From assembly GCA_003290165.1 (NCBI GenBank), contig QNQO01009142.1, forward strand, positions 1-64,000: a stretch of 64,000 nt of DNA, in the 5' to 3' direction. The stretch comes from Berberis thunbergii. Taxonomy: Eukaryota > Streptophyta > Magnoliopsida > Ranunculales > Berberidaceae. Below, piece after piece: positions 12,041-22,600 of this stretch (positions are counted from its first letter, which is position 1; each line of letters begins with the position of its first letter). The translations under genes were made by a program, and so were the position numbers. Under the pieces are notes generated by a model. That model searched no databases. It was not told the origin of the DNA and worked only from the letters and a program-made list of their open reading frames with translations.

Positions 12041-13795
12041 TAGACCATGACATGAGGGCATATCACTCAAATTTCCCGCTTATTCGGAGGATTGATTGGT
12101 GATATCGTCAGGCTTCAAGGCGTTAAAACAAGCACTTCTTGGGAGGAAACTCATGTGGTGAAGCTAATATCACTTGTGGAACTTAGATTACAACACAATC
12201 AGATTTATTTTCTATCCATTTATTCCTTATTGTTTATTTTGTTTTGTTTTGTTTTTGTTTGCTGTTTAGTTTTCATGTTTTAAATCATTCATTGCATATG
12301 ATCTACTCTTTACACAATGAGGATAATGTTTGTTTAAGTGTGTTGATTTTGGTGTTGGTTTTAAATAAATAAATAATGTTAGTCCATTAAAAAAATTGCA
12401 TAGTTGTTTTGAGTCTTAGGATACTTTCCAACACAATGATGAGATTGGTTATTAATTGCGTGACTTTAAGGTGATTTATAAACATTCGAGGTCTGACATT
12501 ATTTTTTGGTTAATGTTTATTAATTGTTATCATATCCGAATTCACGTGTAATCAACTGGGTAATTGGTACTCATAGCATGCTTAATTGAATTGAACTCAA
12601 TATAACCCTTGTGTGAATATTTGAGCCAATTGTTTTTTGATTCCGTGAGTCGTTAGTTAATTCATCTTTCAATTTCTTGTCGATAATAATTTGTTGCATG
12701 ATCCCATGTTTGTTTGTTGCTTAGATTGTTTTCATAATTTAGAACTAAATACTAAACTTGTACTAATTTCACTTAAAACATTATATTGAACTGCACGACA
12801 AGCTTGACATGATAAAGGTATCTAGTTTCCACCATTTCCAAATAAGCATGTGTCCATAATCTATATTTCTTTAGGTTAACCCCCGTTTAGCCTGTTATTA
12901 AGCATTTTTGTTTAATTACCCTCGTCTTCCATACCTAACCTAATCAGAAGAGTGAAACATATTTTTAGAGACTTTATTATTATTTAAGACGTGTTAAAAA
13001 GTGAGTGTGGGGGAAGGTCCTAAATTAGACAATTCAAGAAAAAAAAAAGAAAAAAAAAAGATTGGAACAAAGCTTTAGTAGGGTACAAACAATGCCCTTG
13101 TTTGTACTCTTTCAACATTTCAGTACTATTACAGATAATTAAGTTCTGTCATTTTTAGTAGATGCCAAATAATGGTTTGAAATCCTTCATTATCAGTAGG
13201 GTCATCTCTTCCGTATTATGCATGAGCTGATGTATCAATATTGTATTACGTGTATGTCTTGAACCATGTGATTCCTTGCTAATGTTTCTAATTTTATTGC
13301 ATGTTTTTACAATTTCCTTAAGCCCTTTGCAATTTCATTATTTGTTATTTATCTTCCCGCGACCCCATTACAACTTGACTTAAAACCTTTTGATTGAGTG
13401 TGTAGTGTGATGTCATGATGTGGAGATTCGTATGAGGTATGAGCATATGATGTCACTAGTTTCTACACTCGAGTAGTAGCATTCCTTCAATGAGATCATA
13501 TACCTAAAAAACTTGTCAGAAAAAGCTTTTCTTTCTTGTTATATCATATGTGAGCAATTTATTTCCTTTTTACATCAATCTTCTCACATATAACTAGAAT
13601 TGGAATAGCGATTTAATGAGACAATCAGTGAAAAGGCAGTCAGTGAGATTTTTGGGTTAATTTTTTCGGCATGTGTTTGAGTTTTACCTGTTGCTTGGAT
13701 TGATTTAATTGTGGGTTTTCATATCATTGCTATGAATGTGTATTAGTTTTCAAATGATGTGGACTTTATTTTGTGGTTGTAAAGAATCTTAACAT
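12041..13795 (+). mobile_element. 3' untranslated part of the Athila-type element
   Basis: AT-rich sequence with no credible gene. Near 13,003-13,014 the purine tract GTGTGGGGGAAGG resembles the internal purine tract seen downstream of Athila coding regions, and it is followed by an A-rich stretch. Athila elements normally carry an env-like frame in this interval; I see no remnant that I can defend. Confidence 0.45.
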
Positions 13796-13802
13796 GTCAC
13801 GA

Positions 13803-15087
13803 TCCATCTTCTCCCTCCTGTTCGCTGCCACCCGTCCAGTCCATATCACAGTCCATCACCCACACGCAAGCCACACAACATGATCGTTACTCACCATCAG
13901 GCCCTTCTCACAGCAATTGATCGACAACAACAACCCATTGATCGACAAATGACAACCCATCATTCTCAGCCCCTCTCATTTGTTTCATCATCACTCTAGC
14001 TTTGATTGTCTCCCTCTCATTTGTCACACAAATCTCTCGTTTGATTTCTTCTCGCCATACCGCAACCACACAAAGTAGCGATCACAACTTCTCTTTCTAA
14101 GTTCCTTCTACAAGTACACAACCATATCAGAGTTATCTCCTTCGCGCTATTCACATCCAGCATTATTTCTCTCTGCCACCATCACCACGCAGCAATCTGG
14201 CGACAACGTTTTATCTTTATCCTCTTTTATGTTTTTAGTTGGATATTGAATTATGTGTTGTTATTTAATCATATTGACTATGTCTAGCTAAACCTTTTTT
14301 TTTTAGTTCGGAGTGAATTCGAAGCCCCAAACATATGTTTTATGGATTAATTAGATTTAATCTTTCCTTGCTAGTTAGTGATTGTGTTTTGTTTAACTAT
14401 TTTTTAGATAACTTATCCTCGTATGTTTGTTAAGGTGGCCGACTTAGTAAGCATGCTAGGATTTGATGCTACAATATAAGAGAGTTTCACTTAATAGTAA
14501 TAATCATATATTCAAAAATAGTGACTACCAACTGAAGTTTTTTACGTTAAGTAAAACCTAGGTTAAGAGCAAAATGTTGTTCATACTTGTAATTGTTTAG
14601 TCAGTGTTAATATTTTTCATAGAACTTAATGATCTCGAATTGTTTATCTATGTTGTGATTCCTGATAGCATGAAGGGAATGGTTTGAAAGTGACACTAAG
14701 TTAATTCAAGGAATTTGGGAAAATAATAAGGTGAATGCAATGCGGTCATGGTTAATCTTGAACATTGTCAATCACGAGTTAGTGAAGGAATTATTGGAGT
14801 TTAATTCATGAACGTGTTTGGTGTGTAGAGATAAAACCCTTAGCTAATTTCTAATCATCAACTTTCTTTTAGTTTTTACTATTCTTACAGTAATTTTAGT
14901 ATAAAATTAGAAAAATCCATACTCCCCATCATTTCCTTGTTTATTTAGTTAGTTGTCTAATTTTTACCCTTTAGTGTTAGTTAGCTGGTTACCAAGCCCT
15001 CCAACCCCCGGTTTAGAATGATCACTACTTACTCATTACTACGATTACACAATAGGGTTTTCAGTTGTGTGCTAATAAAATAGTGAA
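13803..15087 (+). repeat. 3' LTR of the Athila-type element
   Basis: Direct repeat of 8195-9203. Shared order: a CT-rich block, 'attcacatccagca', 'gttggatattgaattatg', 'gattaattagat', 'aaaacctaggttaagagca' and 'ccttgtttatttagttagtt'. It carries about 260 bp (13,860-14,120) that the left copy lacks. The similarity ends with 'aataaaatagtg', matching the inferred LTR end on the left. No clean target-site duplication is seen. Confidence 0.65.
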
Positions 15088-15307
15088 CATGTATGTCAAA
15101 ATCCTTGGTTTATTTAAGACCACATGTCTTGTCAATTGCCACAAACACTCACCACTGAATCATCATATGTCTCCTATATAAAGCTTTAAGTTTGGCAGAT
15201 TGATATTAAAAAAACAAAACTGACATGATTTTGGGTATAAGTATTTGTGATAATAACAAAAAGTACTAGTTTTTATTTTATTTTTTATTACACTTTTAAT
15301 TTTCTAA

Positions 15308-15636
15308 GGGTGTGTTTGGTTGCATGGAATCTTATGCCATGAGAATTCATGAGGGGACCCCTACATTTTAGGCTAAGTTGATATATCACTCCACATCTAC
15401 CATTTGACCACCATTTGATTTTGTAATCAATGGTGAGAATGGAAGTCTCATGAACATGAGAATCCCACTCATTGACCCCCCCAGGCATGTGATTCTCATG
15501 TTCATGGAACTTCCATTCCCACCATTGATCACAAAACTAAATGGTGGATGTGGAGTGATACATCAATTTAGCCTAAAATGTAAAAGTCCCCTCATGAATT
15601 CTCATGGCATAGGATTCCATGCAACCAAACACACCC
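15308..15636. mobile_element. Tourist-like (PIF/Harbinger) foldback MITE with TAA TSD
   Basis: A 329-bp near-perfect palindrome. The left end reads GGGTGTGTTTGGTTGCATGG and the right end is its complement; almost the whole element folds into two arms of about 160 bp with few mismatches. It is flanked by TAA at 305-307 and 637-639 of this block (15,305-15,307 and 15,637-15,639), the 3-bp TWA target site of the PIF/Harbinger superfamily. It has no coding capacity. Low arm divergence suggests a young copy. Open frames inside it on both strands mirror one another and are not genes. Confidence 0.93.
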
Positions 15637-15639
15637 TAA

Positions 15640-16845
15640 ATGAAAATTGTATCCTTAATTATAGATTATCCTAATGGGGTCTGAAATGAGTGGTTCCAAA
15701 ACAGTTGCAAACATAAAATACTTGTCTCAATCAAGTTCTAATGTTGTGGACAACCTCGGCAACAATCTTGAGGCCATCCCCCATGTTAAAAATCCATCCA
15801 GAAGCCTAAAATTTGCACCAACTCCGATTCCTTTCAATAGTGCGCCACCGTCTTCCAGAAACATGAAAATAATAAATGGTTTCATAATCATAAACTTTCT
15901 AGGTCTATGAGTGCTTTAAACCGTTATTATTAGTAGTCAGTGTAGCATCTGGTCTTAGAAAGGACATTATGATTGTTCGATCTTTTGTATCCACAATCCT
16001 TACGCGTCAAAAAATAGTTCTCCTGTGAGTTTGACCTGCAAAACAATAGTTAGACTGCCAAGGACCACCTTTTTGATGGTCGAAGGCATTCCGATGCTTA
16101 AGTCAGTAATTCTATTGGAAGAAAAAGTAAATCTGGACAAAACTCAGTTAAAATTGCATAGTGTAGATAGGATAGTCGAATCGACCTCTCTTGAATCGAG
16201 TTGAGATCCGAGTTGAGAGCCAATTGACTCCCCTATTCATACATTTTTCTTTACCTTATATAATGAGTGAATTGATGACTACATTCAGTTGTGTGCGTGA
16301 CTTAAGCGTGGTTGGCATAATGAAGGGGGACATTTATTGTACCGGTCTCCTCATTCATTGAGATGGGAGTGATTCTCTCGATCTCTTTCGTAATGGTTCT
16401 CCAGCATTTATGGTGACTTGAGCCACGTATATGGCCATGACGATTTCATATATCATCACTTACTATAGAAGAAATATATATATATATTTCACTACACATT
16501 CACGAAAAGGCAAAAGATGTGTAAAACATGGGATCAACCCAATCATGCAAACTTGTTTATACAATCAATAACACTTAATACCTCAACCATTACAACCCAA
16601 TTATATAAGATTAAATCAATATCTATTGTTAAAATTGATCAAAGCAGAATCACATAAAACTCAAAATCATCAAAACCAACACAAAAAACGTTGTATTGCA
16701 GAGAATTCCACAAAACTTTAAACAAAGCCTTGAACACTAATATTTCATCATTTGAAAGAACAAATCACATTATTCAGAACTCCAAAACAAACCCAAAGTC
16801 TTCATCACAATCTCCAAAAATGCGTAACTCATTTCACATTGGTTG
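15640..16845. other. Intergenic, no gene recognised
   Basis: A 78-codon frame begins at 15,674 but has no recognisable family and no neighbouring exon signals. A short (TA)n stretch lies near 16,468-16,485. The rest is unremarkable AT-rich sequence. Confidence 0.4.
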
Positions 16846-16847
16846 TT

Positions 16848-17460
16848 GCTAAATAACACTATCATTTCCGTTGAAGAACACCACCACCCATTTTTTTATG
16901 AATCTGTTGAAGGACACCACCACCCACCGTCACCTTCTCTTCTTTCTTCACCGAAGCAAAACTATTCGGCCAGCCCCAACACCACCTCACCCCGCCACGC
17001 CCTGCCACCGACCGATAGTGGTGGTGGTGCTTGAGAAAAGAGAGAGAAAAAATGAATAAAGTAATAGAACAAGATAAGAAGAAGAGGTTATGGGAAGGGA
17101 GGGGGAAGAAGAGAATGAGAAGAAGAATGAAGATGGGAGGATGAGGAGAGGTGGCAATGGTGATTGATGGAAAAGAAAAATAATAAGAATAAGAATTAGA
17201 AGGGAGGGGGAGGAGAGGTGGCGGTGGTGATTGACGGAGGAGGATGAGAGGTGGCGATGGTGGTGGTGAAGGGGAGGAGGAAAGGTGGTTGTGGTGATTG
17301 ATGGAGAAGAAAGGGAGAGAGGAGAAGAAATGTAGGGTTTCTTTTGTTTATATTTGTGATGCCCTTCAGCAGGTAGTGGTATTCTTCAAAAAGGTGGTGG
17401 TGTCCTTCAGAAAGTAGGGCATTGGTAGTGTCCTTCAACAAAAATGGTGGTGTTAGCCTA
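16848..17460. mobile_element. CAC-rich MITE-like element, copy 1
   Basis: The left part (TGCTAAATAACACTATCATT, then CGTTGAAGAACACCACCAC) and the right part are inverted copies. The right end, read on the minus strand, gives GCTAACACCACCATTTTTGT then TGAAGGACAC. The interior is purine-rich on the plus strand (gagga, ggtggtggt). The frames it yields are His-, Pro- or Arg-rich low-complexity strings and are not proteins. No convincing target-site duplication is seen, so the superfamily is open. Confidence 0.55.
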
Positions 17461-17465
17461 ATTGC

Positions 17466-18236
17466 TTAAAGACCCCTACTAATAACACCACCATTTCTAC
17501 TGAAGAACTCCACAAACCCCTTACTTTCATAATGACACCACTACCAGACACAAGAAATTTAAAAAAAAAAAAAAAAAAAAAACCCTAACTCCTCTTCTCC
17601 TCTCTCCCTTTCTTCTCCATCAACCCTCTCTCTCTGTTTCTTCTCCATCAACCCCACCATCGCCACCTATCATCCTCCTCCTCCCCTTCACCACTACCTC
17701 GCCACCACCACCACCACGCCACAGGGAGAGAAAAATGAGGAAGAGGCCATCGCCTCCTCCTCCTCCCCTTCACCACCACCATGCCACAGGGAGAAAAAAC
17801 GAGGAGGATGCCACCGCCACTCTCCTCCTCCTTATCCCTTTTTTTCCTCTTCTTATCTTTCAATCACCACCACCACGCCACAAGGAGAAAAAAATTTGAG
17901 AAGGAGGCCACTGCCACCTCTCATCCTCCCTTTTTCTTCTTTTTCTTGTTATTCTTCAATCACCACCACACCACAGGGAGAAAAAAAAGAGGAGGATGCC
18001 ACTGCCACTGCCACCGCCACCTCTCCTCCACCTCCCTTCTTCTTCTTCTTCAATCACCACCACCACTATCACGCCACAGGGAGAAAAAAAATATGAAGAA
18101 GGATAGGTAGCGGTGGTGGTGATTGAAAAAGAAAAAGGAGAAGCAAAAAAAAGAAAAAAAGGATTAAGGTTATGGTTTTTTTTTTGTTTATATAATGGAA
18201 TTGGTGGTGTTATTTAGTAGGGGCCTTGCTTAAATA
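17466..18236. mobile_element. CAC-rich MITE-like element, copy 2
   Basis: Left end CCCCTACTAATAACACCACC (from about 17,471); right end is the complement of GCCCCTACTAAATAACACCA. It belongs with the neighbouring copy at 16,848-17,460: both have the TAACACCACCATT terminal motif and a CAC/GTG-rich interior, and they lie back to back. It holds an A20-class homopolymer near 17,560 and the ~95-bp tandem repeat described separately. No protein-coding evidence. Confidence 0.55.
17695..18110. repeat. ~95-bp tandem repeat, about five copies
   Basis: Each unit contains CACCACCACGCCACAGGGAG followed by an A-run, a GAGGAGG(A)TGCCAC block and a CT-rich tail ending 'cttcaatcaccacc'. The CCACA(G)GGAGA core occurs near 17,718, 17,793, 17,878, 17,971 and 18,075. 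The repeat explains the paired frames of opposite strand in this area. Confidence 0.75.
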
Positions 18237-18321
18237 GGATTGTGATATAAACATTTTAACAAACAATAAACCGAGTAAGTCTAATCAGCCTTGTTTAGTA
18301 GTTTTTTTGGGTGTTTTTACT

Positions 18322-18996
18322 AGTGTTCTAAAAATCGGCCTAGGCGCTAGAAAGTGGAAAACCGCCCAGATTAATGGTTGGGCGGGCAGTCTGGGCGATT
18401 CTGGGCAGTCTGGGCGGTTCTGGGCAGTCTGGGCAGGTCTAGGAGGGTCTGGGCAGGATCTAGACGGGTTCTAGGTAGACTCTAGGCGGGGTCTAGGCGG
18501 TTTGGGAGATTTTTAATTTTTTTATTTTTTAATAAGGATGATTGTGTTCTTATTTTATTTTTTAGAAATAAACTATTTAATTGTTTTTTATTCAGTATAT
18601 GTCTAAATGTAGCAAATGATGATTACTTAATGGAATTCTCAAAAGATCTGCCGGTACCAATTTTACTAATGTAGAGTTTATCAAACATAACTGAGGTTAT
18701 TCATGCAATTTGAAGAAAAATAAAAGAGTACACAAATTCAAATTTATATAAAGTACCCATCATGACCAACTTCAGTCATTTGAGTTTTAATAAATTTTGT
18801 TCACGATTGTTAATTTTTCATGTTTTAAATTTTGCATATATATATTGGCATTAAATTGGATGTAATTGATAAAGTATTATGCTTAACTTTTGTAAATTAT
18901 TAAGGTTATAATACAAAACCTAAGACCGCCTAGGCCCCTGGGCGCTAGGCACCTGCTCGCCGCTCGCCCAGCGCCTAACGATTTTTAGAACATTGT
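18322..18996. mobile_element. hAT-type MITE, GGGC-rich, with 8-bp TSD
   Basis: Inverted ends: the left reads TGTTCTAAAAATCGGCCTAG and the right, on the minus strand, TGTTCTAAAAATCGTTAGGC. The flanks carry TTTTTACT at 18,314-18,321 and 18,997-19,004, an 8-bp duplication typical of hAT. Next to each end is a G/C-rich block. On the left it is a run of TCTGGGCAGTCTGGGCGG-like units (18,385-18,505), on the right CCTAGGCCCCTGGGCGCTAG (about 18,930). The middle is AT-rich. It is non-coding. Confidence 0.8.
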
Positions 18997-19149
18997 TTTT
19001 TACTAATTATCTTTAAAACACAACCACAAACACTATCTATAGAAGGGGTGGAAGTGTAAAAAAAAACTCAAGAAAAAACTAGCAAACAAGGCTGGCTAGA
19101 ATTGTTGAAATAAACCAGATAGTTAAATCGCCAAATAAAAAGGGTTTGT

Positions 19150-19299
19150 TTAAATGGCAAGGGAACCAGCGAGGGAGGGGGGTGAACGACTTCACCCCCC
19201 AAGAGATGCGTGAAATCACCTCGAGATACACACTTTCATGCATCTCGAGGGGGGTGAACGGCTTCACCCCCTCCCTCACTGGTTCCCTCGACATTTAGA
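19150..19299. mobile_element. Foldback element 1 (CTCGAGATA-core family)
   Basis: Arms GGGAACCAGCGAGGGAGGGG (about 19,160-19,180) and its complement CCCCTCCCTCACTGGTTCCC (19,268-19,287) enclose a second inverted pair, GGTGAACG.CTTCACCCCC. The loop holds the palindromic-like ACCTCGAGATACAC..CATGCATCTCGAG. It resembles the foldbacks at 19,352 and 27,342. It lies 350 bp upstream of the MAPR4 start codon. Confidence 0.6.
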
Positions 19300-19351
19300 A
19301 TTTCCCAAATAAAAAACATGCAACACCTACATGAGAATATAAACCCCAATT

Positions 19352-19470
19352 CTAATTGTCGAGGAAATCAGCGAGGGAGGGAGGACCCTCCATCCCCCTC
19401 GCGATACGTGCAAGGGATGGGACGCACACATCACGAGGAGGGGGAGGGTTCTGTTTTCCTCGCCAGTTAG
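19352..19470. mobile_element. Foldback element 2 (CTCGAGATA-core family)
   Basis: Left arm CTAATTGTCGAGGAAATCAG and right arm complement CTAACTGGCGAGGAAAACAG. The middle contains CGCGATACGTGC..GCACACATCACGAG, related to the core of foldback 1. It is immediately upstream of the probable MAPR4 promoter. Confidence 0.55.
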
Positions 19471-19481
19471 CCAAGTTCGAA

Positions 19482-19488
19482 TATAAAT
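19482..19488 (+). promoter_or_regulatory. Possible TATA box of the MAPR4 gene
   Basis: TATAAAT lies 167 bp upstream of the MAPR4 start codon, directly after foldback element 2. It is followed by C-rich sequence suitable for a transcription start about 30 bp later. The evidence is position and motif only. Confidence 0.3.
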
Positions 19489-19654
19489 CCGCCCTCCAGC
19501 CCAAACATACGACCAACCAAGGCCCAACCTATACATCAACTCACCTAGACTCTCACTCAATTGGACTCAGTTTCTCTGAAAAATTAGACAAGTCATTTGG
19601 AATGATCTAGTGATTGGTTTGCCAATACTTGAAGCAAGCGATTCCAAAGTAATT

Positions 19655-22600
19655 ATGTTACCCAAATCATCCATACTTGCAGCAGCTTTGCCAATTGCAG
19701 TTGGTTACTTGGCTTTGTTTTATCGGTTCTCGATTAAGCCGTCGTCCTCTTTTCCTCAACCAGTAAGTGTTTGATCAATTTCCTCTGTGAAAGTAGAAAA
19801 TTTTCTTTTGCATTCAAAAGATGACTCCTTTATGTGTTTTTTTAGATACTATGGACCAAAGAAGAGCTGGTGATATGTCCATCCATTTGGGAATTCTGGG
19901 GTTGCCTTCTATACTATGAATTGTTGCTTATTTAGTAGCTTTACATGATGATGTTAAGATTATCTAGATATTATTTTGTTTCAGGTCTCTTTTCGATGTG
20001 ACCAAAGGGAGATCTCATTATGGTCCTGGTGGAGGTTACCATCATTTTGCTGGCAGGTTTGCTCTCTTGAATGAATTAATAGAGTTGGAATTTTTAGATA
20101 TCAAATGATTGGGATTGTTTATGTACATAAGAAGTTGCAAAGGATTTCAAATGTGGTTTGGTGAGCTTGAATGAAAAGCCCAGACTCAAAATATAATCAC
20201 CACCTTTGCTATTGGGGAGGTTGGTGTTCTACTTACTTGATAATTCCTGAGACCGCTTTTTCATCTGGCGAATGCTGTCACAAATAATCCCCAGAAAATG
20301 ACTTCTTTGGTGGGGATTATCTTAGAGATGGAGAGACCAGACCACCAAAGTTAAGTTGTTAAGAGTGTTTAATAATCAAGGGACAATGTTTCAGGATATG
20401 TTTGTCACAGGAATCCAACCCTATAATTTACAGCTCAGTCACTCTAGTTGTTTACTGACAAAAATTACCTGCCTTATTAAGCTTAGGTTGGAAAGGATTC
20501 ATTTTACTGTGTTTACTTTCACTGTTCATATAATTTTATTGTTTGCCTTGCTTTGCCAATTGTATTTTGTTATGTTAAAAATAAATGGGTTTTCCATGAA
20601 ATTTTCAGAGATGCATCTCGAGCTTTTGTTTCAGGAAACTTCTCAGGTATATTGTAGCTTCTTGTTAATGCTCATTTTTACCAATTGCAAATAAATAGTA
20701 TCTCGAGCCTTATTAAGTTTAATTTGGACTTCTCTGTCTTTCCTTGACTCCTAGTTAACCATTGGATTACACAGAAGAAAAAGAGGTTCGAATTTGTTAT
20801 ACTATTTTATGCCCAAGGCTTGTGAGCCTCTGTTGCAGGTGCCGAAATTGATTATGTTTATGAGAAGAGAAAGTGTTTATTAAAGATTTCATTAGAGAAC
20901 CCTTGTTTGTGTGATTTTTATCTTCTTATTCGATATGTGTTTTCTTCTTCCACAATACATTATTTTCAACAGTAATTCTCTTGTGTTTCTGTAATGTAAA
21001 TGATTTAATGAATGTAGAAGTTTGTCGGTTGAAGATATGATGTTAGGGGGATTCATTGCATGTTGTGCCTTTTCACTTTACTCGCATTGAAATTTTTGTG
21101 TCTGCTCCAAAACTTTGATTGAATGAAAATAGATCTTATGATTAAGGTTTTGGAGCATTTCTTGTTTCCACCTGAGTTACTTCTTATACTGTGTTGTGTA
21201 TCTTATTATATAAAGAAAATTTTTATGGTACCGTCATTCTTCTGATGTTTAGAATGTTTTTTTTTTTTTTATTAGCTCCAAATCTGTTACTCCTTATTCT
21301 CTCGCGTTAATTGTTCCTCATGTATTTAACCAATTTCCTTTTCATGTAACAGGAGATGGGTTAACTGATTCATTGCATGGGTTGTCCAATGTAGAGGTAT
21401 TCAAAGTTCACTTTTTCTTGCAAAACTTAATAAATTGGATATCAAAGCATTTTTATTATTTATTTATTTTTACATAGTTACTTTTTTTTAAATGGAAGCT
21501 TCTAGGTAAGATGAAGATATATATGTAATATATTTTCCTGTCTTGCTTGTAAAAACGAAAAAATCAGTCTATTTATATTTCAGCTAAGAAAATATGAATC
21601 TTAGAAGAGTGAAGAATAAATGAGGAGGATCAATGGACTTGTGTGTTGCTAAGTGTATACCCACTTACCTTCCTGATTTGTGACCCCAAGACAAACATCA
21701 AGAAGCGGTTTGTGTCAAAATGGATGGTTACCAACATAAGATATTATGAGCTTATATCCATTTATGTCTTTGTACTGTTAGTTAGTCATCAATGATTATG
21801 AAAGGAAAACCATTTACCTAGTAGCAGTTTGTTTACCAGAATCTTAAGAGTCATGAGGACTCTTTTTTTTGCTCTGTACTTGTTTCTAGAAATTCTCACC
21901 GCGTTTATTCGGGAAACCTAGTAAGGTATTCTCATTGTTTTTTACTTCATATCCCTTGCTTCACTTTAGAATCATACATGAAAGGCTTGGTCTGAACCTT
22001 ATAACTTGTCCTATAAACTAGAGAATTGGTATGCAAGAATATGTTCTGGACATCCAAAAGCTTGCTTACCAACTCCAGTCACATAGGAAAAAGTTGGTTG
22101 GAGCTGGACTAAAAGATTTTTGCTGAAACCATGTAAACTGTTTTATCAATTTAATCATTTTTGTTCAAAACTGACATTATGGCTAAACTTAGTAACACTT
22201 ATCCGCATTTCATTGTTGGTATGTTACTTTATAATAATAGCAAACATCAAAACATATTTCCAGTCCAGCACTAACTTGGTTGATGTTTGTGGATCCATTT
22301 CATATAATATACACATCTCATCTAAATTGAAGATGATGTATGCCCTATGCTTGCAAAAAGTGAACATCAGGAAATTATGAAACCCAGGCACTCCAGTATC
22401 CAACCATTTAAATCCTGACCAGCTGACCCCAGTTTCTCTTATATTATATTATTTCATATTAGAGTTCAGTGTCGATTAAGATATTTACAGAAACTTTGTT
22501 AGAGTAAGTTTTTAAATGTCTGACACGCAAGGAAACTGTGACAACTTCTAACATAAAATTTTATAAAACGGAGTTATGCAAGTGTATAAGTTTTATATAA

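Noticed and set aside
15288..15674. Mirror-image frames of 66 and 74 codons
   Set aside because: They are the two arms of the foldback MITE read on opposite strands.
17648..18110. Several overlapping Trp/Gly-rich or His/Pro-rich frames on both strands
   Set aside because: They come from a CAC/GTG-rich tandem repeat inside a MITE-like element; composition and periodicity explain them.
19079..19610. Frames around the foldbacks upstream of MAPR4
   Set aside because: They are produced by inverted repeats and G/C-rich arms, with mirrored sequence on the other strand.
20356..20694. 112-codon plus-strand frame ending over MAPR4 exon 4
   Set aside because: The exon is read in a different phase; the frame is intron sequence plus a shifted exon.
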